From: Vreelandella boliviensis LC1
GTDB taxonomy: Bacteria; Pseudomonadota; Gammaproteobacteria; Pseudomonadales; Halomonadaceae
Direction: 5' to 3'
DNA length: 64,000 nucleotides
Assembly (NCBI RefSeq): GCF_000236035.1
Contig: NZ_JH393257.1
Span: 1,975,989-2,039,988 of the forward strand
The position numbers were made by a program, and so were the translations under genes. Below, piece by piece: positions 9,404 to 17,634 of the stretch. Positions within the stretch are counted from its first letter, which is position 1, and each line of letters starts with the position of its first letter. The notes beneath the pieces are model-generated. The model had not been told where the DNA came from. It did no database searches and worked only from the letters and a program-made list of their open reading frames with translations.

Positions 9404-10543
9404 ATGCTCCTGAATTGGATGCCCTTGAAATGGATGCCCTTGAAATGGACAGACAAGCCCCATCTGCCCAAGGCCGAAGGCCGCATAGAGGCGATTGATT
9501 TAGCTCGTGGCCTAGCCATTGGTTTGATGATCATAAGCCATGCGGTCAGTGGATTGGTGGGTATTCGCAACGTCCCTGATTGGGGCATGGTGCCGATCCA
9601 TTTTCTGACCAAATTCTCCTCTTCGCTGTTTATTCTGGTGTTTGGCATCGCGCTAGCTGTGGCGTTTCTCTCCCATACCCAAAGCGATGATTGGCCTAAA
9701 CGCCGGTTAAAGCTGTGGCTGCGCGCCGTAGAAGTGTGGTTCTGGTACAAAGCCCTGTTGATCATCGAGATGCTACCGTTCAACACGCCAAGCGAGATCG
9801 TCGATGCGCTTCTCTATGGCCGTTTTGCGATTTGGGTCGAAATCTTAGGCTTCTACGCCATCGCGCTGTTATGGGTGCCGCTGATTCTGCCGCTATGGGC
9901 GCGGGCGCCGCTGTGGAGCCGACTAGCCTCGATTGGCGTGTTAACCGCGCTGACTGTTTGGCTGCAAAGCCTTACCTTTGGCGGCAACGATATTCTGAAG
10001 GCACTGCTGGTAGACCATGAAAACCACTACACCTGGGGGCAGATAAGCCGCGCACCCATGATTCTAGTGGGCCTTTTGATCGGCGAAGCCTTGCTACGCT
10101 GCTACTTTGAGCCTGCTGCACGACGGCGGCTGGTGTTGACCCTACTAGGGCTGGGTGCACTAATGATCGCCGGATTTTATGGCTTGGCAGTTGCCAGTGG
10201 CGATGTGCATGCGGCGATGCTGGCGGTGGCGAAAAATGTTGGCAAACATCCGCCAGGGCTTGAGTTTATGCTGTTTAGTCTGGGCGGCGCGCTGGTGCTA
10301 TTAGCCGCCGCGCTTGCTGGCGGCACCAAAGCGGCAAAGGCTTTAATGCCGCTGACGATTGTTGGCTCTAACGCCCTTATGGCGTTTATTTTCCATATTG
10401 TGATGATCTTCTTAGTGCTGCGCTTTCTATGGGAAGGCCAGGGAATGTACAGCTATCCACAGGCACTTGGCGTGGGTGGGTTGTTGATACTTGGCGCCGC
10501 GGGGTGGATTTGGTTGACTCGTTGGATGGCTAAATACCGTTAA
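9404..10543 (+). CDS. Multi-pass membrane protein, DUF1624/acyltransferase-like
   Basis: About 379 residues with ten or so hydrophobic helices. The N-terminal RIEAIDLARGLAIGLMIISH matches the start of the heparan-alpha-glucosaminide N-acetyltransferase-like (DUF1624) and acyltransferase-3-like membrane families, where an Arg-x-x-x-x-Asp-x-x-Arg-Gly-x-x start is usual. A role in acylating an envelope sugar is possible but unproved. ATG 9404 is preferred (AAGGA at 9392-9396) over TTG 9362. Just after the start a 15-bp unit is perfectly duplicated (9417-9446), giving MPLKW-MPLKW in the cytoplasmic N-terminus. Confidence 0.75.
   Translation: MLLNWMPLKWMPLKWTDKPHLPKAEGRIEAIDLARGLAIGLMIISHAVSGLVGIRNVPDWGMVPIHFLTKFSSSLFILVFGIALAVAFLSHTQSDDWPKRRLKLWLRAVEVWFWYKALLIIEMLPFNTPSEIVDALLYGRFAIWVEILGFYAIALLWVPLILPLWARAPLWSRLASIGVLTALTVWLQSLTFGGNDILKALLVDHENHYTWGQISRAPMILVGLLIGEALLRCYFEPAARRRLVLTLLGLGALMIAGFYGLAVASGDVHAAMLAVAKNVGKHPPGLEFMLFSLGGALVLLAAALAGGTKAAKALMPLTIVGSNALMAFIFHIVMIFLVLRFLWEGQGMYSYPQALGVGGLLILGAAGWIWLTRWMAKYR
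9417..9446 (+). repeat. Tandem 15-bp duplication inside a coding region
   Basis: The unit GGATGCCCTTGAAAT occurs twice back to back (9417-9431 and 9432-9446). It is in frame and doubles the peptide MPLKW. This looks like a recent slippage event. Confidence 0.85.
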
Positions 10544-10572
10544 AAGCGATTAATAACTGCTGGAGTTACGAT

Positions 10573-11703
10573 TTGCGACACTGGATACAATGTGGATTGG
10601 TTGCAGTAGCGCTGCTTGTCGCGCTCCCTGCTAATGCCAACGGGTACGATACAAATTGGTACTATGAGGTAGATAAGAAGAGCGTCTGGCAGGGCGATTT
10701 AACCGCCCGCTTAAAGGCCATTGAAGGTGTTTTTGAGGGTCAGTTGGGCGTTTATGTACAAAACCTCGTCAGTGGTGAAGCCTACTCCTGGCGTGCCGAC
10801 GACCCTTGGTACTTAGCCTCGCTGATTAAAATACCGGTGGCGGCACAGGTGCTCGCCGAGCGTCAGGCAGGCAGGCTCTCTCTGGATGAGCGGTTAACGC
10901 TTACGCGGAGTGACTTTGTCGATGGCGCAGGGCCCACCAACTGGCACGACCCCGGTACGCCTATCTCGATCCGCTACTTAATGGAGCAGATGATTACCGT
11001 CAGCGACAACACCGCTACCGATATGCTGATTGATCGCGTGGGGCTTGAGGCGGTAAACCAACGCGCTCATGTGATGATTGCGGCAAGCGGCGGTAATCCT
11101 GGCGAGATTGGCCCTATCTCTAAACTGGTCGGTGTACGCCAAGGGGTTTACGGCGAGCTGCACCCCGATGCGCGTGAGCTTGGTGGAATGGATTTTATCG
11201 CCCTGCGTCAGCACCCGGTTAGCCAGCGAGGACAGGCATTAGCCCGCACGCTAGGCGTTAGCATGGAATCCTTCACCCAGCCTGATTACGACCATGCGTT
11301 TGATGCTTACGAAGCCACAGGCGAAAACGTGGGCACCCTAAGCGCCTTTGGCGACCTGCTCGCCAGTCTGCACCCTGTTCAACAAAGAGGTGCCATGGGC
11401 GATTTAGATGACGAGCAGCGGCAAACGCTGTTAGCGGTTATGCAGCGAACCAGTTCCGGCAAGCGTCGCCTTAAAGCGGGCCTGGGAAGCGGCATAAGCT
11501 TCGCCCATAAAACCGGTACTCAGCAGCGGCGCAGTTGCGATGCTGGTATAGCAGAGCGTGCCAACGCGGAGACTGCAACACAAGGGCCGTGGGTCATCGT
11601 TACCTGTACTCGCGGGCCAGAGGCGGTAAGCGCTCACGAACGCGCCTTGGCCAGTGTGGGTGAGGCATTGCGCTATAGCGGCGCCCTGGGTAAGCCGTGG
11701 TAA
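10573..11703 (+). CDS. Class A beta-lactamase-like serine hydrolase, exported
   Basis: A 376-residue protein with an N-terminal signal peptide (RHWIQCGLVAVALLVALPAN) and the active-site set of the beta-lactamase/penicillin-binding fold: S83-L-I-K86 (SxxK), SDN at 144-146 and KTG at 313-315. The Glu-containing omega loop of true class A enzymes is not obvious, and the chain is about 90 residues longer than TEM-type enzymes, so a peptidoglycan or other esterase/peptidase role is as likely as drug hydrolysis. The start is TTG 10573, with TGGAG at 10561-10565 seven bases upstream and no better start before the signal peptide. Confidence 0.82.
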   Translation: MRHWIQCGLVAVALLVALPANANGYDTNWYYEVDKKSVWQGDLTARLKAIEGVFEGQLGVYVQNLVSGEAYSWRADDPWYLASLIKIPVAAQVLAERQAGRLSLDERLTLTRSDFVDGAGPTNWHDPGTPISIRYLMEQMITVSDNTATDMLIDRVGLEAVNQRAHVMIAASGGNPGEIGPISKLVGVRQGVYGELHPDARELGGMDFIALRQHPVSQRGQALARTLGVSMESFTQPDYDHAFDAYEATGENVGTLSAFGDLLASLHPVQQRGAMGDLDDEQRQTLLAVMQRTSSGKRRLKAGLGSGISFAHKTGTQQRRSCDAGIAERANAETATQGPWVIVTCTRGPEAVSAHERALASVGEALRYSGALGKPW

Positions 11704-11752
11704 ACTACTGCCCCGAATGACCCCTCAGAACATAATTAGTTAGGAGTAATCT

Positions 11753-12031
11753 ATGACACGCGCCAGCGCCCGCCACATTTTGGTCAGCAGTGAAGAGCAG
11801 TGCCTAGCACTGAAAGAAGAGATCCAAAACGGCCGTGACTTTGCCGAAGTCGCTAAAGAGCACTCCAGCTGCCCCTCCAGCCGTCAAGGCGGCGACCTTG
11901 GCAGCTTTGGCCCCGGTCAAATGGTGCCCGAGTTCGATAAAGTCGTCTTTAACGACGAAGTAGGCCAAGTACACGGCCCGGTGAAAACTCAGTTTGGCTA
12001 CCACCTGTTGGAAATTACCGAACGCACTTAA
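11753..12031 (+). CDS. ppiC: Parvulin-type peptidyl-prolyl isomerase, small cytoplasmic (PpiC type)
   Basis: At 92 residues this is a single rotamase domain without signal or chaperone regions, as in E. coli PpiC (93 residues). Signatures are ASARHILV at the N-terminus, FAEVAKEHSSCPSSRQGGDL and FGPGQMVPEFDKVVF, then FGYHLLEI at the end. A TAGGAG Shine-Dalgarno precedes the ATG. It assists folding around proline residues in the cytoplasm and appears to be a stand-alone gene. Confidence 0.93.
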   Translation: MTRASARHILVSSEEQCLALKEEIQNGRDFAEVAKEHSSCPSSRQGGDLGSFGPGQMVPEFDKVVFNDEVGQVHGPVKTQFGYHLLEITERT

Positions 12032-12093
12032 CGTTACCACCAACCGTGTCCTAACCAACCGCTCTTAATTGCGCCTAAAAGGCCGTCAAGCGT

Positions 12094-12111
12094 CGCGGTC
12101 ACTTGACCGCG
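12094..12111. promoter_or_regulatory. Palindromic hairpin upstream of the YadGH-type genes
   Basis: CGCGGTCA and TGACCGCG are perfect 8-base arms separated by CT. It ends four bases before the Shine-Dalgarno of the next gene, so it could be an operator or a leader hairpin that affects translation of the ABC ATPase. Confidence 0.4.
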
Positions 12112-12127
12112 GCGTGAGGAGTACGCC

Positions 12128-13063
12128 TTGAACGACCCGATTATTACCATTAACGGCCTGAACAAAACCTACGAGGGTGGCTTTCAGGCGTTAACTCATA
12201 TTGATTTAACCATTCAACGTGGCGAGATATTTGCTTTGCTTGGCCCCAACGGGGCAGGTAAAACCACGCTGATCAGTGTGGTATGCGGCTTGGTTAACCC
12301 CACCGCTGGCCATGTGCTGGTCGACGGGTTTGATAATATTACCCACTTTCGCCAGGCCCGCGAGCGCATTGGGCTAGTGCCCCAAGAGTTAACCAACGAA
12401 GCGTTTGAAACCGTCTGGAACACCGTCAGTTTCAGTCGTGGCTTGTTTGGCAAAGCGCCCAATCCTGAGCATATCGAAAAAGTGCTCAAGTCGTTGGCGC
12501 TTTGGGATAAGCGCAACAACCGACTCATGACGCTCTCCGGCGGTATGAAGCGCCGCGTGTTAATCGCCAAAGCGCTCTCCCACGAGCCGCGCATACTGTT
12601 TCTGGATGAGCCCACTGCTGGGGTCGACGTTGAGCTGCGCCGGGAGATGTGGGAAGTCGTGCGTCAACTGCGCGATAACGGCGTGACGATTATTTTGACC
12701 ACCCACTACATCGAAGAAGCCGAAGAAATGGCCGACCGTATCGGCGTTATCAATCGCGGTGAGCTGGTGCTGGTGGAAGAAAAAGCCGCGTTGATGAGCA
12801 AGCTTGGCAGCAAACAGCTAACCCTGAATTTGCACAGCCCGCTAACGGATATGCCTGCTAATCTGCAGCGCTTTGAGCTAAGCCTGGCCGCTGAAGGGTA
12901 TGAGCTGATCTATACCTACGATGGCAGTCAGGATGAGGATGGCCACGGTATTTCCGAGCTGTTGACAGCACTAGAGCGAGAGGAGATTACCTTCAAAGAT
13001 CTCAATACTCGGCAAAGCTCGCTTGAAGATATTTTCGTCGACCTGGTTAAGGAGCGCGCATGA
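12128..13063 (+). CDS. yadG: ABC-2 type exporter ATP-binding protein (YadG-like)
   Basis: A 311-residue ATPase with Walker [10 protein letters not shown] at residues 39-47, signature [15 protein letters not shown], Walker [13 protein letters not shown] and the switch His in [11 protein letters not shown]. The start is TTG 12128, preceded by GAGGAG at 12116-12121 with six bases spacing; the family homology begins right at this start. It overlaps the permease gene by four bases (ATGA), so the two form a coupled pair. The cargo of YadGH-type exporters is not established. Confidence 0.9.
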   Translation: MNDPIITINGLNKTYEGGFQALTHIDLTIQRGEIFALLGPNGAGKTTLISVVCGLVNPTAGHVLVDGFDNITHFRQARERIGLVPQELTNEAFETVWNTVSFSRGLFGKAPNPEHIEKVLKSLALWDKRNNRLMTLSGGMKRRVLIAKALSHEPRILFLDEPTAGVDVELRREMWEVVRQLRDNGVTIILTTHYIEEAEEMADRIGVINRGELVLVEEKAALMSKLGSKQLTLNLHSPLTDMPANLQRFELSLAAEGYELIYTYDGSQDEDGHGISELLTALEREEITFKDLNTRQSSLEDIFVDLVKERA

Positions 13064-13821
13064 ACCTTCATCCTATTCGCGCTATTTATATGGCGGAGAT
13101 GGCGCGTACGCGCCGCACGCTATTGCAGAGTATTGTTTCGCCGGTTATCTCTACCTCGCTCTACTTTGTCGTTTTTGGTGCCGCCATTGGTTCGCGTATT
13201 AGCGAGATCAACGGCGTCAGCTACGGTGCCTTTATTGTGCCGGGGCTGATTATGCTGATGCTGCTCACCCAAAGCGTCTCAAACGCCTCGTTTGGGATTT
13301 TCTTTCCCAAGTTTTCGGGCAGTATTTACGAGCTGCTGTCGGCGCCTATCTCGCATTTAGAGATTGTGATTGGCTACGTAGGGGCGGCGGCCTCGAAATC
13401 GATTCTGTTGGGGCTGATTATATTGGCTACCTCAGGCTTGTTTGTACCGCTGGAAATCGCCCATCCGTTTTGGATGCTAACGTTCCTGGTGCTAACCGCC
13501 GTCACCTTTAGCCTACTCGGTTTTATCATCGGTATTTGGGCCGATGGCTTTGACCGGCTGCAGCTGGTGCCGTTGTTGGTGATTACCCCGCTGACCTTTT
13601 TAGGTGGCAGCTTCTACTCTATCGATATGCTGCCGCCGTTTTGGCAAACGGTTACCTTGGCAAATCCGGTGGTGTACCTGGTGAGCGGCTTTCGCTGGAG
13701 TTTTTACGGTATCAGCGACGTTAGTTTGGCGGCCAGTGTGGGCATGATTACGCTGTTTCTCGTGGCTTGCTTGGTCGCGATTGGTTGGATTTTCCGTACC
13801 GGTTATCGCCTTAAGCCCTGA
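13060..13821 (+). CDS. yadH: ABC-2 type exporter permease (YadH-like)
   Basis: A 253-residue membrane protein with six predicted helices and the ABC-2 family text: [21 protein letters not shown] near residue 50, [20 protein letters not shown], and [20 protein letters not shown] late in the protein. It starts within the stop of the ATPase gene. Together they form an inner-membrane exporter of unknown cargo. Confidence 0.9.
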   Translation: MNLHPIRAIYMAEMARTRRTLLQSIVSPVISTSLYFVVFGAAIGSRISEINGVSYGAFIVPGLIMLMLLTQSVSNASFGIFFPKFSGSIYELLSAPISHLEIVIGYVGAAASKSILLGLIILATSGLFVPLEIAHPFWMLTFLVLTAVTFSLLGFIIGIWADGFDRLQLVPLLVITPLTFLGGSFYSIDMLPPFWQTVTLANPVVYLVSGFRWSFYGISDVSLAASVGMITLFLVACLVAIGWIFRTGYRLKP

Positions 13822-13855
13822 CCCTTTTTTAAACTCTGGAAGCTAGTAGACCTTT

Positions 13856-14869
13856 ATGCCACTACTGCAAAGTATTGTGCACCGTCTCGATCCGACGCTT
13901 GACGGTGAGCGCCTAACCCTAACCGCTGCACCCCCATCAGAACAGGCTCATACCAGTGACGACTCGGTGATGGCGAGCCTGGTGGGTGCGCTCAACGATA
14001 CCTACAACACCAAACCGAAAGGTTGGGGGCGCTTTGCCGAAGAGGGTGATCTGGCAGGGCCGCTTGCCATGTGGCTGCGCGACTATTTGGCAGGTGATAA
14101 AAGCTTTGATGAGCTTTCCGTTGCGCTGGCTGAACGGCTCGCCAAGCAGCTTCAAGAGCAGCTGTCAGTGAGTGGTTACTTAGTGATCAGCCACCAGCGC
14201 CAGGGCGATACCGAAACGCTGTTGTTTGCCTTAGTGCACCAGCGCGAAGGGATTGGCATTAACGATGACCACCACGCGGTGCCCGCCGCCCAGCTCAATA
14301 CCAGCCAGCTTACCCTGGCGGCGCGTATCAACCTTACCCAGTGGCAGAGCGATGCGCCGAATGCCCAGTATGTCTCGTTCTTAAAAGATCGCGGCGGTAA
14401 AAAGCTAGCCGAAGGTTTGGTTGCCTTGCTAGGTATGGAAGAGGGCGTTGATGCCCCAGCGGAAACCCGCACGCTGCTGAAAGCGTTTAGTGACTACGTC
14501 GAGAAAGAGGATTACGACGACGAGGTGAGTCGTGAAAAAACCGACACGCTGGTGGACTACGCCAACGAACAGTTGCGCCGCGGCGAGCCAATGACGCTGG
14601 AAGAGCTTTCCGGGCTGGTGGACGAACAGCAGCCCAAAGCGTTTTACGACCATATACGCAACGCCGATTACGGGCTATCGCCGGAGATTCCCCCCGATAA
14701 GCGCACCTTGAGCCAGTTCCGCCGCTTTACCGGCCGAGCGGGCGGCGTCTCGATTAGTTTTGATTCCCACCTGTTGGGCTCAAGCATCGAGTACGACGCC
14801 GCCCAGGATCGCCTGATTATCAAGCAGGTGCCCAAACAGTTAAAAGAGCAGCTTACCAAGAAGGATTGA
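13856..14869 (+). CDS. yejK: Nucleoid-associated protein YejK/NdpA
   Basis: A 337-residue soluble protein matching the NA37/YejK family in length and arrangement: an N-terminal region with LVGALNDTYNTKPKGWGRF, a middle PNAQYVSFLKDRGGKKLAE and the C-terminal GGVSISFDSHLLGSSIEYD. Family members bind DNA and associate with the nucleoid. A stretch following SDYVEKEDYDDEVSREKTD matches the usual linker. It has its own gap to the exporter genes and is followed by a TerB-like gene 36 bases later. Confidence 0.88.
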   Translation: MPLLQSIVHRLDPTLDGERLTLTAAPPSEQAHTSDDSVMASLVGALNDTYNTKPKGWGRFAEEGDLAGPLAMWLRDYLAGDKSFDELSVALAERLAKQLQEQLSVSGYLVISHQRQGDTETLLFALVHQREGIGINDDHHAVPAAQLNTSQLTLAARINLTQWQSDAPNAQYVSFLKDRGGKKLAEGLVALLGMEEGVDAPAETRTLLKAFSDYVEKEDYDDEVSREKTDTLVDYANEQLRRGEPMTLEELSGLVDEQQPKAFYDHIRNADYGLSPEIPPDKRTLSQFRRFTGRAGGVSISFDSHLLGSSIEYDAAQDRLIIKQVPKQLKEQLTKKD

Positions 14870-14905
14870 GGTAAGGACGACGCTGCATCTACCTAGGAGT
14901 CCCCT

Positions 14906-15370
14906 ATGCTGAATGCAATTAGTGATTTCTTCCAGCGCACCCTGGCACAACCCGAGCAGCGCGAAAATCAAACGCTCACGTTGGAGCTGGCTACTGCCGC
15001 ACTGCTGTGTGAAATCGTTCGCGCCGACTACGAAAACACCGACGAAGAGCTTGCCGCGCTGCGCAGTATGCTAATCGAGCGCTATCGGCTAAGTGCAAGT
15101 GATGTGGACGAGTTGATGACGCTGGCGCAAGCCGAAGTAGATGAGGCCGTCGATCACTACCAGTTTGTTAGCTTGATCAAAGAGCACTATAACTACGACC
15201 AGCGCTGTGAGCTGGTCGCGCAAATGTGGCAGCTGGCCTGGGCCGACGGCAACGTTGACCCGTTAGAAGAGCACCGTATTCGGCGTTTGGCGGACTTGCT
15301 GCATGTTAGCCACAGCGATTTTATCCGTACCAAACTGCACGTAGAGGAGCGCAATAAGCCCGATGCATAA
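14906..15370 (+). CDS. TerB-family protein (tellurite-resistance-like co-chaperone domain)
   Basis: A 154-residue acidic helical protein. The TerB domain covers almost the whole chain, seen in LLCEIVRADYENTDEELAAL and LVAQMWQLAWADGNVDPLEE, the two halves of an acidic metal-binding-like helical repeat. TerB proteins are linked to metal stress and membrane-associated complexes, but stand-alone copies like this are of uncertain role. AGGAG precedes the ATG. The next gene overlaps its end by eight bases. Confidence 0.8.
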   Translation: MLNAISDFFQRTLAQPEQRENQTLTLELATAALLCEIVRADYENTDEELAALRSMLIERYRLSASDVDELMTLAQAEVDEAVDHYQFVSLIKEHYNYDQRCELVAQMWQLAWADGNVDPLEEHRIRRLADLLHVSHSDFIRTKLHVEERNKPDA

Positions 15371-15956
15371 CCGTAACGAAGACTCGAATTTAATGGATCT
15401 AATCAGCTCGATTGAGCATATGGAGCAGGATGCTTCGCGGGTTAGCGTTGACGATGTTGTTCATGCAGTGGGGCGGCGCTCGTTTGGGCCGCTGCTGCTG
15501 GTTGCCGGGCTGATTACGCTCGCCCCGATTATTGGCGATATACCTGGCATGCCGACCTTAATGGCCGCATTGGTGCTGCTGGTTTCCGTACAGCTGCTGG
15601 CGGGGAGTGAAGCGTTTTGGTTGCCAGGTTGGCTGCTGAAGCGTTCGATTTCCCAGCAAAAGTTCGATAAAGGCATTCAGCTGATGAAAAAGCCCGCCCG
15701 CTGGATAGATGGGCTATTGCGAGTACGGCTACCTTGGCTGACGGGCTACATCGGCATTCGGGTGACCGCCGTGGTGTGTTTATTGATCGCCCTGGCGATG
15801 CCGCCGATGGAGTTTATTCCTTTTTCGGCCAACGGTGCAGGGCTGGCGCTTACGCTGCTAGGGTTAGGCTTGGTCGCTCGCGATGGTATCGCGCTGCTGC
15901 TGGGGTTCGCGCTGTTCGGCGCCACTTGTGTATTGATCACAATGAGCCTGATATAA
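15363..15956 (+). CDS. ExoD-family membrane protein
   Basis: About 197 residues (187 if the internal ATG 15393 region is the true start). It matches the exopolysaccharide-synthesis ExoD family: RSFGPLLLVAGLITLAPI followed by DIPGMPTLMAALVLLVSVQL, then helices including TAVVCLLIALAMPPMEFIPF. ExoD was named for an effect on rhizobial exopolysaccharide and alkali tolerance; the molecular role is unclear. It overlaps the TerB-like gene, so the two are probably one transcript. Confidence 0.8.
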   Translation: MHNRNEDSNLMDLISSIEHMEQDASRVSVDDVVHAVGRRSFGPLLLVAGLITLAPIIGDIPGMPTLMAALVLLVSVQLLAGSEAFWLPGWLLKRSISQQKFDKGIQLMKKPARWIDGLLRVRLPWLTGYIGIRVTAVVCLLIALAMPPMEFIPFSANGAGLALTLLGLGLVARDGIALLLGFALFGATCVLITMSLI

Positions 15957-15974
15957 CTGATTTTGTGGAGTTTC

Positions 15975-16114
15975 GTAGCCGCCATTCGCGGGTGCCTCGT
16001 TGCTTGTTCCTCGCAAACTCGTTACCACGCGCTATTGGATATGCAATTATCTGATTTAGCAGGCTTTTGTAGCGCAGCATAAGCATCTGCGCACCCGCGA
16101 CCCGACTGCGCTAC
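15975..16114. repeat. Long-range inverted repeat in the ExoD/hydrolase gap
   Basis: TCGCGGGTGC at 15986-15995 is exactly complementary to GCACCCGCGA at 16091-16100, and GTAGC (15975) is mirrored by GCTAC (16110). The 95-base interior is unrelated. The element spans the gap between convergent genes. It could be a transcription-end structure or a small non-autonomous element. Confidence 0.4.
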
Positions 16115-17133
16115 TCATTATTTTCTGCTAACAAACCTTCTAACAGCCTGTTTAACCGCTGCTGGAACTGGCCGCCCGGCGAGGGTGGGTTAGGGTCGGA
16201 GGTGATCACTACGGTCATCTTACGCTCTGGAATAACGAACAGCGCCTGGCCGCCGTAGCCACGCCCGTAGTAAATATCTTCGCCTGCTAGCTGGGTAATA
16301 AACCAACCGTAGCCGTATCCATCGCCTGTCCAGCGCGATGTGCCACGCGGCTGCCATGATTGTTCCACCCAGCCCTCCGGCAGAACGCGCTGCTCGTCTC
16401 CTGCCTCATTACCCACGATGCCATCATTCCGATACAGCTCGCCCACTTCAATTAACGCACGCGGCGCGAGCTGCATATCATTGCCGCCAAAATAGATGCC
16501 TTGCGGGTCGCGTAGCCACGGGCGAATGGTGATATTGAGCGGATCGCCTAATAAGCGCTGGGCAAGTGCATGGGTTGTCTCGCCGCTGGCGTGGGTGAGC
16601 GCGGCGGAAAGTAGGTGGCTGGTACCGGTGGAGTAAAGCATTCGCCCTCCCGGCTCGTCCACGAATGGGCGCATCATTGCATCGTTTACCCAATTGGCGC
16701 TAGCCACCCAAGCGCCGTAGTTGCTGCCCGAAGTACGCTCCAGCCCCGCCTGCAGGGCGAGTAAGTGAGCAACGGTAATCTCCCCAACTCGCGGATCAAT
16801 ACCGCTAGGTAGATGCTCGCCAAACAGTTCCACCATGGGTTGATCAGTTGATTCAATGATGCCCGCCTCAATCGCCGCACCGGTAATGGCAGCCAGTACG
16901 GTTTTAGACAGCGACTTAATGTTGGCAGGTGAGGCCACCCCCGGCCCACCCTGGTGCAACTCGTGGATAATCTCACCATCGTAGGCCACCACCACGCTGT
17001 GTACGCGGTTTAGCTGGCTGGTTTGCTGGTCTAGCGTCTGGAGTGCGTTTGTAGAAGGTTCATTAGCGGCTACATAGGGGGTGGGGAAAAACGAAGTAAC
17101 AACAAACGAAACAAGCAAAGCAGTAGCGCGCAT
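16111..17133 (-). CDS. Class C beta-lactamase-like serine hydrolase, exported
   Basis: A 340-residue protein with a signal peptide (RATALLVSFVVTSFFPTPYV). The catalytic SxxK is S-L-S-K in NIKSLSKTVLAA. The usual YxN is represented by YSTGTSH, so the Asn is replaced by Thr. Later text FITQLAGEDIYYGRGYGGQ and LFVIPERKMTVVITS are typical of the Beta-lactamase/EstB family. A peptidase or esterase role in the periplasm is likelier than drug resistance. It converges with the ExoD-like gene and is divergent from hipB. Confidence 0.82.
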   Translation of the reverse strand: MRATALLVSFVVTSFFPTPYVAANEPSTNALQTLDQQTSQLNRVHSVVVAYDGEIIHELHQGGPGVASPANIKSLSKTVLAAITGAAIEAGIIESTDQPMVELFGEHLPSGIDPRVGEITVAHLLALQAGLERTSGSNYGAWVASANWVNDAMMRPFVDEPGGRMLYSTGTSHLLSAALTHASGETTHALAQRLLGDPLNITIRPWLRDPQGIYFGGNDMQLAPRALIEVGELYRNDGIVGNEAGDEQRVLPEGWVEQSWQPRGTSRWTGDGYGYGWFITQLAGEDIYYGRGYGGQALFVIPERKMTVVITSDPNPPSPGGQFQQRLNRLLEGLLAENNE

Positions 17134-17264
17134 CGCAACTCCTTCGGTATAAGTGGCAAAGGTTCGAGGTTTAGAAGTAGCAGAGGTTCCACACTAGCTA
17201 GTCGCTCGAAATAAGGCTAGGTTGAACTTTCTAAAGCTGGCGTCGAATATCTATATTTTAAAAG

Positions 17265-17286
17265 GTCATATTTGATTTTTTATGAC
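17265..17286. promoter_or_regulatory. Candidate HipB operator (GTCATA-N10-TATGAC)
   Basis: Two perfect 6-base arms, GTCATA (17265-17270) and TATGAC (17281-17286), are separated by ten bases in an AT-rich stretch about 50 bases before hipB. A TATAAT box at 17298-17303 lies just downstream. HipB-type antitoxins bind short inverted repeats over their own promoter (for E. coli, arms of TATCC/GGATA with an 8-base spacer), so spacing and position fit autoregulation. Confidence 0.5.
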
Positions 17287-17337
17287 AATTTTACGTTTAT
17301 AATAGTGTATAAATGAGCTTTTATAGAGAGGTTTTCT

Positions 17338-17634
17338 ATGGCCCTGACTCACTCTCTGCTTGCCCCTGGTGAGCTGGCCCAACAGGTCGGTGCCAACGCA
17401 CGGGAAACGCGGCTGGCGCAGAATCTTTCCCGTAAAACCTTGGCGCAGATGGCAGGTGTGTCCGAGTCCACCATTAAACGATTTGAATCCAGTGGGCAAA
17501 TAACCCTCGATGGCCTAGTGCTGATTGCTACAGCGCTGGGCGCCACTCGCCAAATCGCCGAGCTATTCAAGCATGAGCACCCCCTATCACTTGAAGAGGT
17601 CAAGCAGACAGGGCGCGCCCGGGGGCGAAAATGA
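17338..17634 (+). CDS. hipB: HipB-like antitoxin, XRE-family helix-turn-helix
   Basis: A 98-residue DNA-binding protein. The helix-turn-helix lies at about residues 23-75: ARETRLAQNLSRKTLAQMAG, then VSESTIKRFESSGQITLDGL. A GAGAGG Shine-Dalgarno is seen upstream of ATG 17338. It overlaps the HipA-like gene by four bases, the usual layout of hipBA, so it is expected to neutralise the kinase and repress the operon. The C-terminus ends in a basic GRARGRK tail. Confidence 0.88.
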   Translation: MALTHSLLAPGELAQQVGANARETRLAQNLSRKTLAQMAGVSESTIKRFESSGQITLDGLVLIATALGATRQIAELFKHEHPLSLEEVKQTGRARGRK

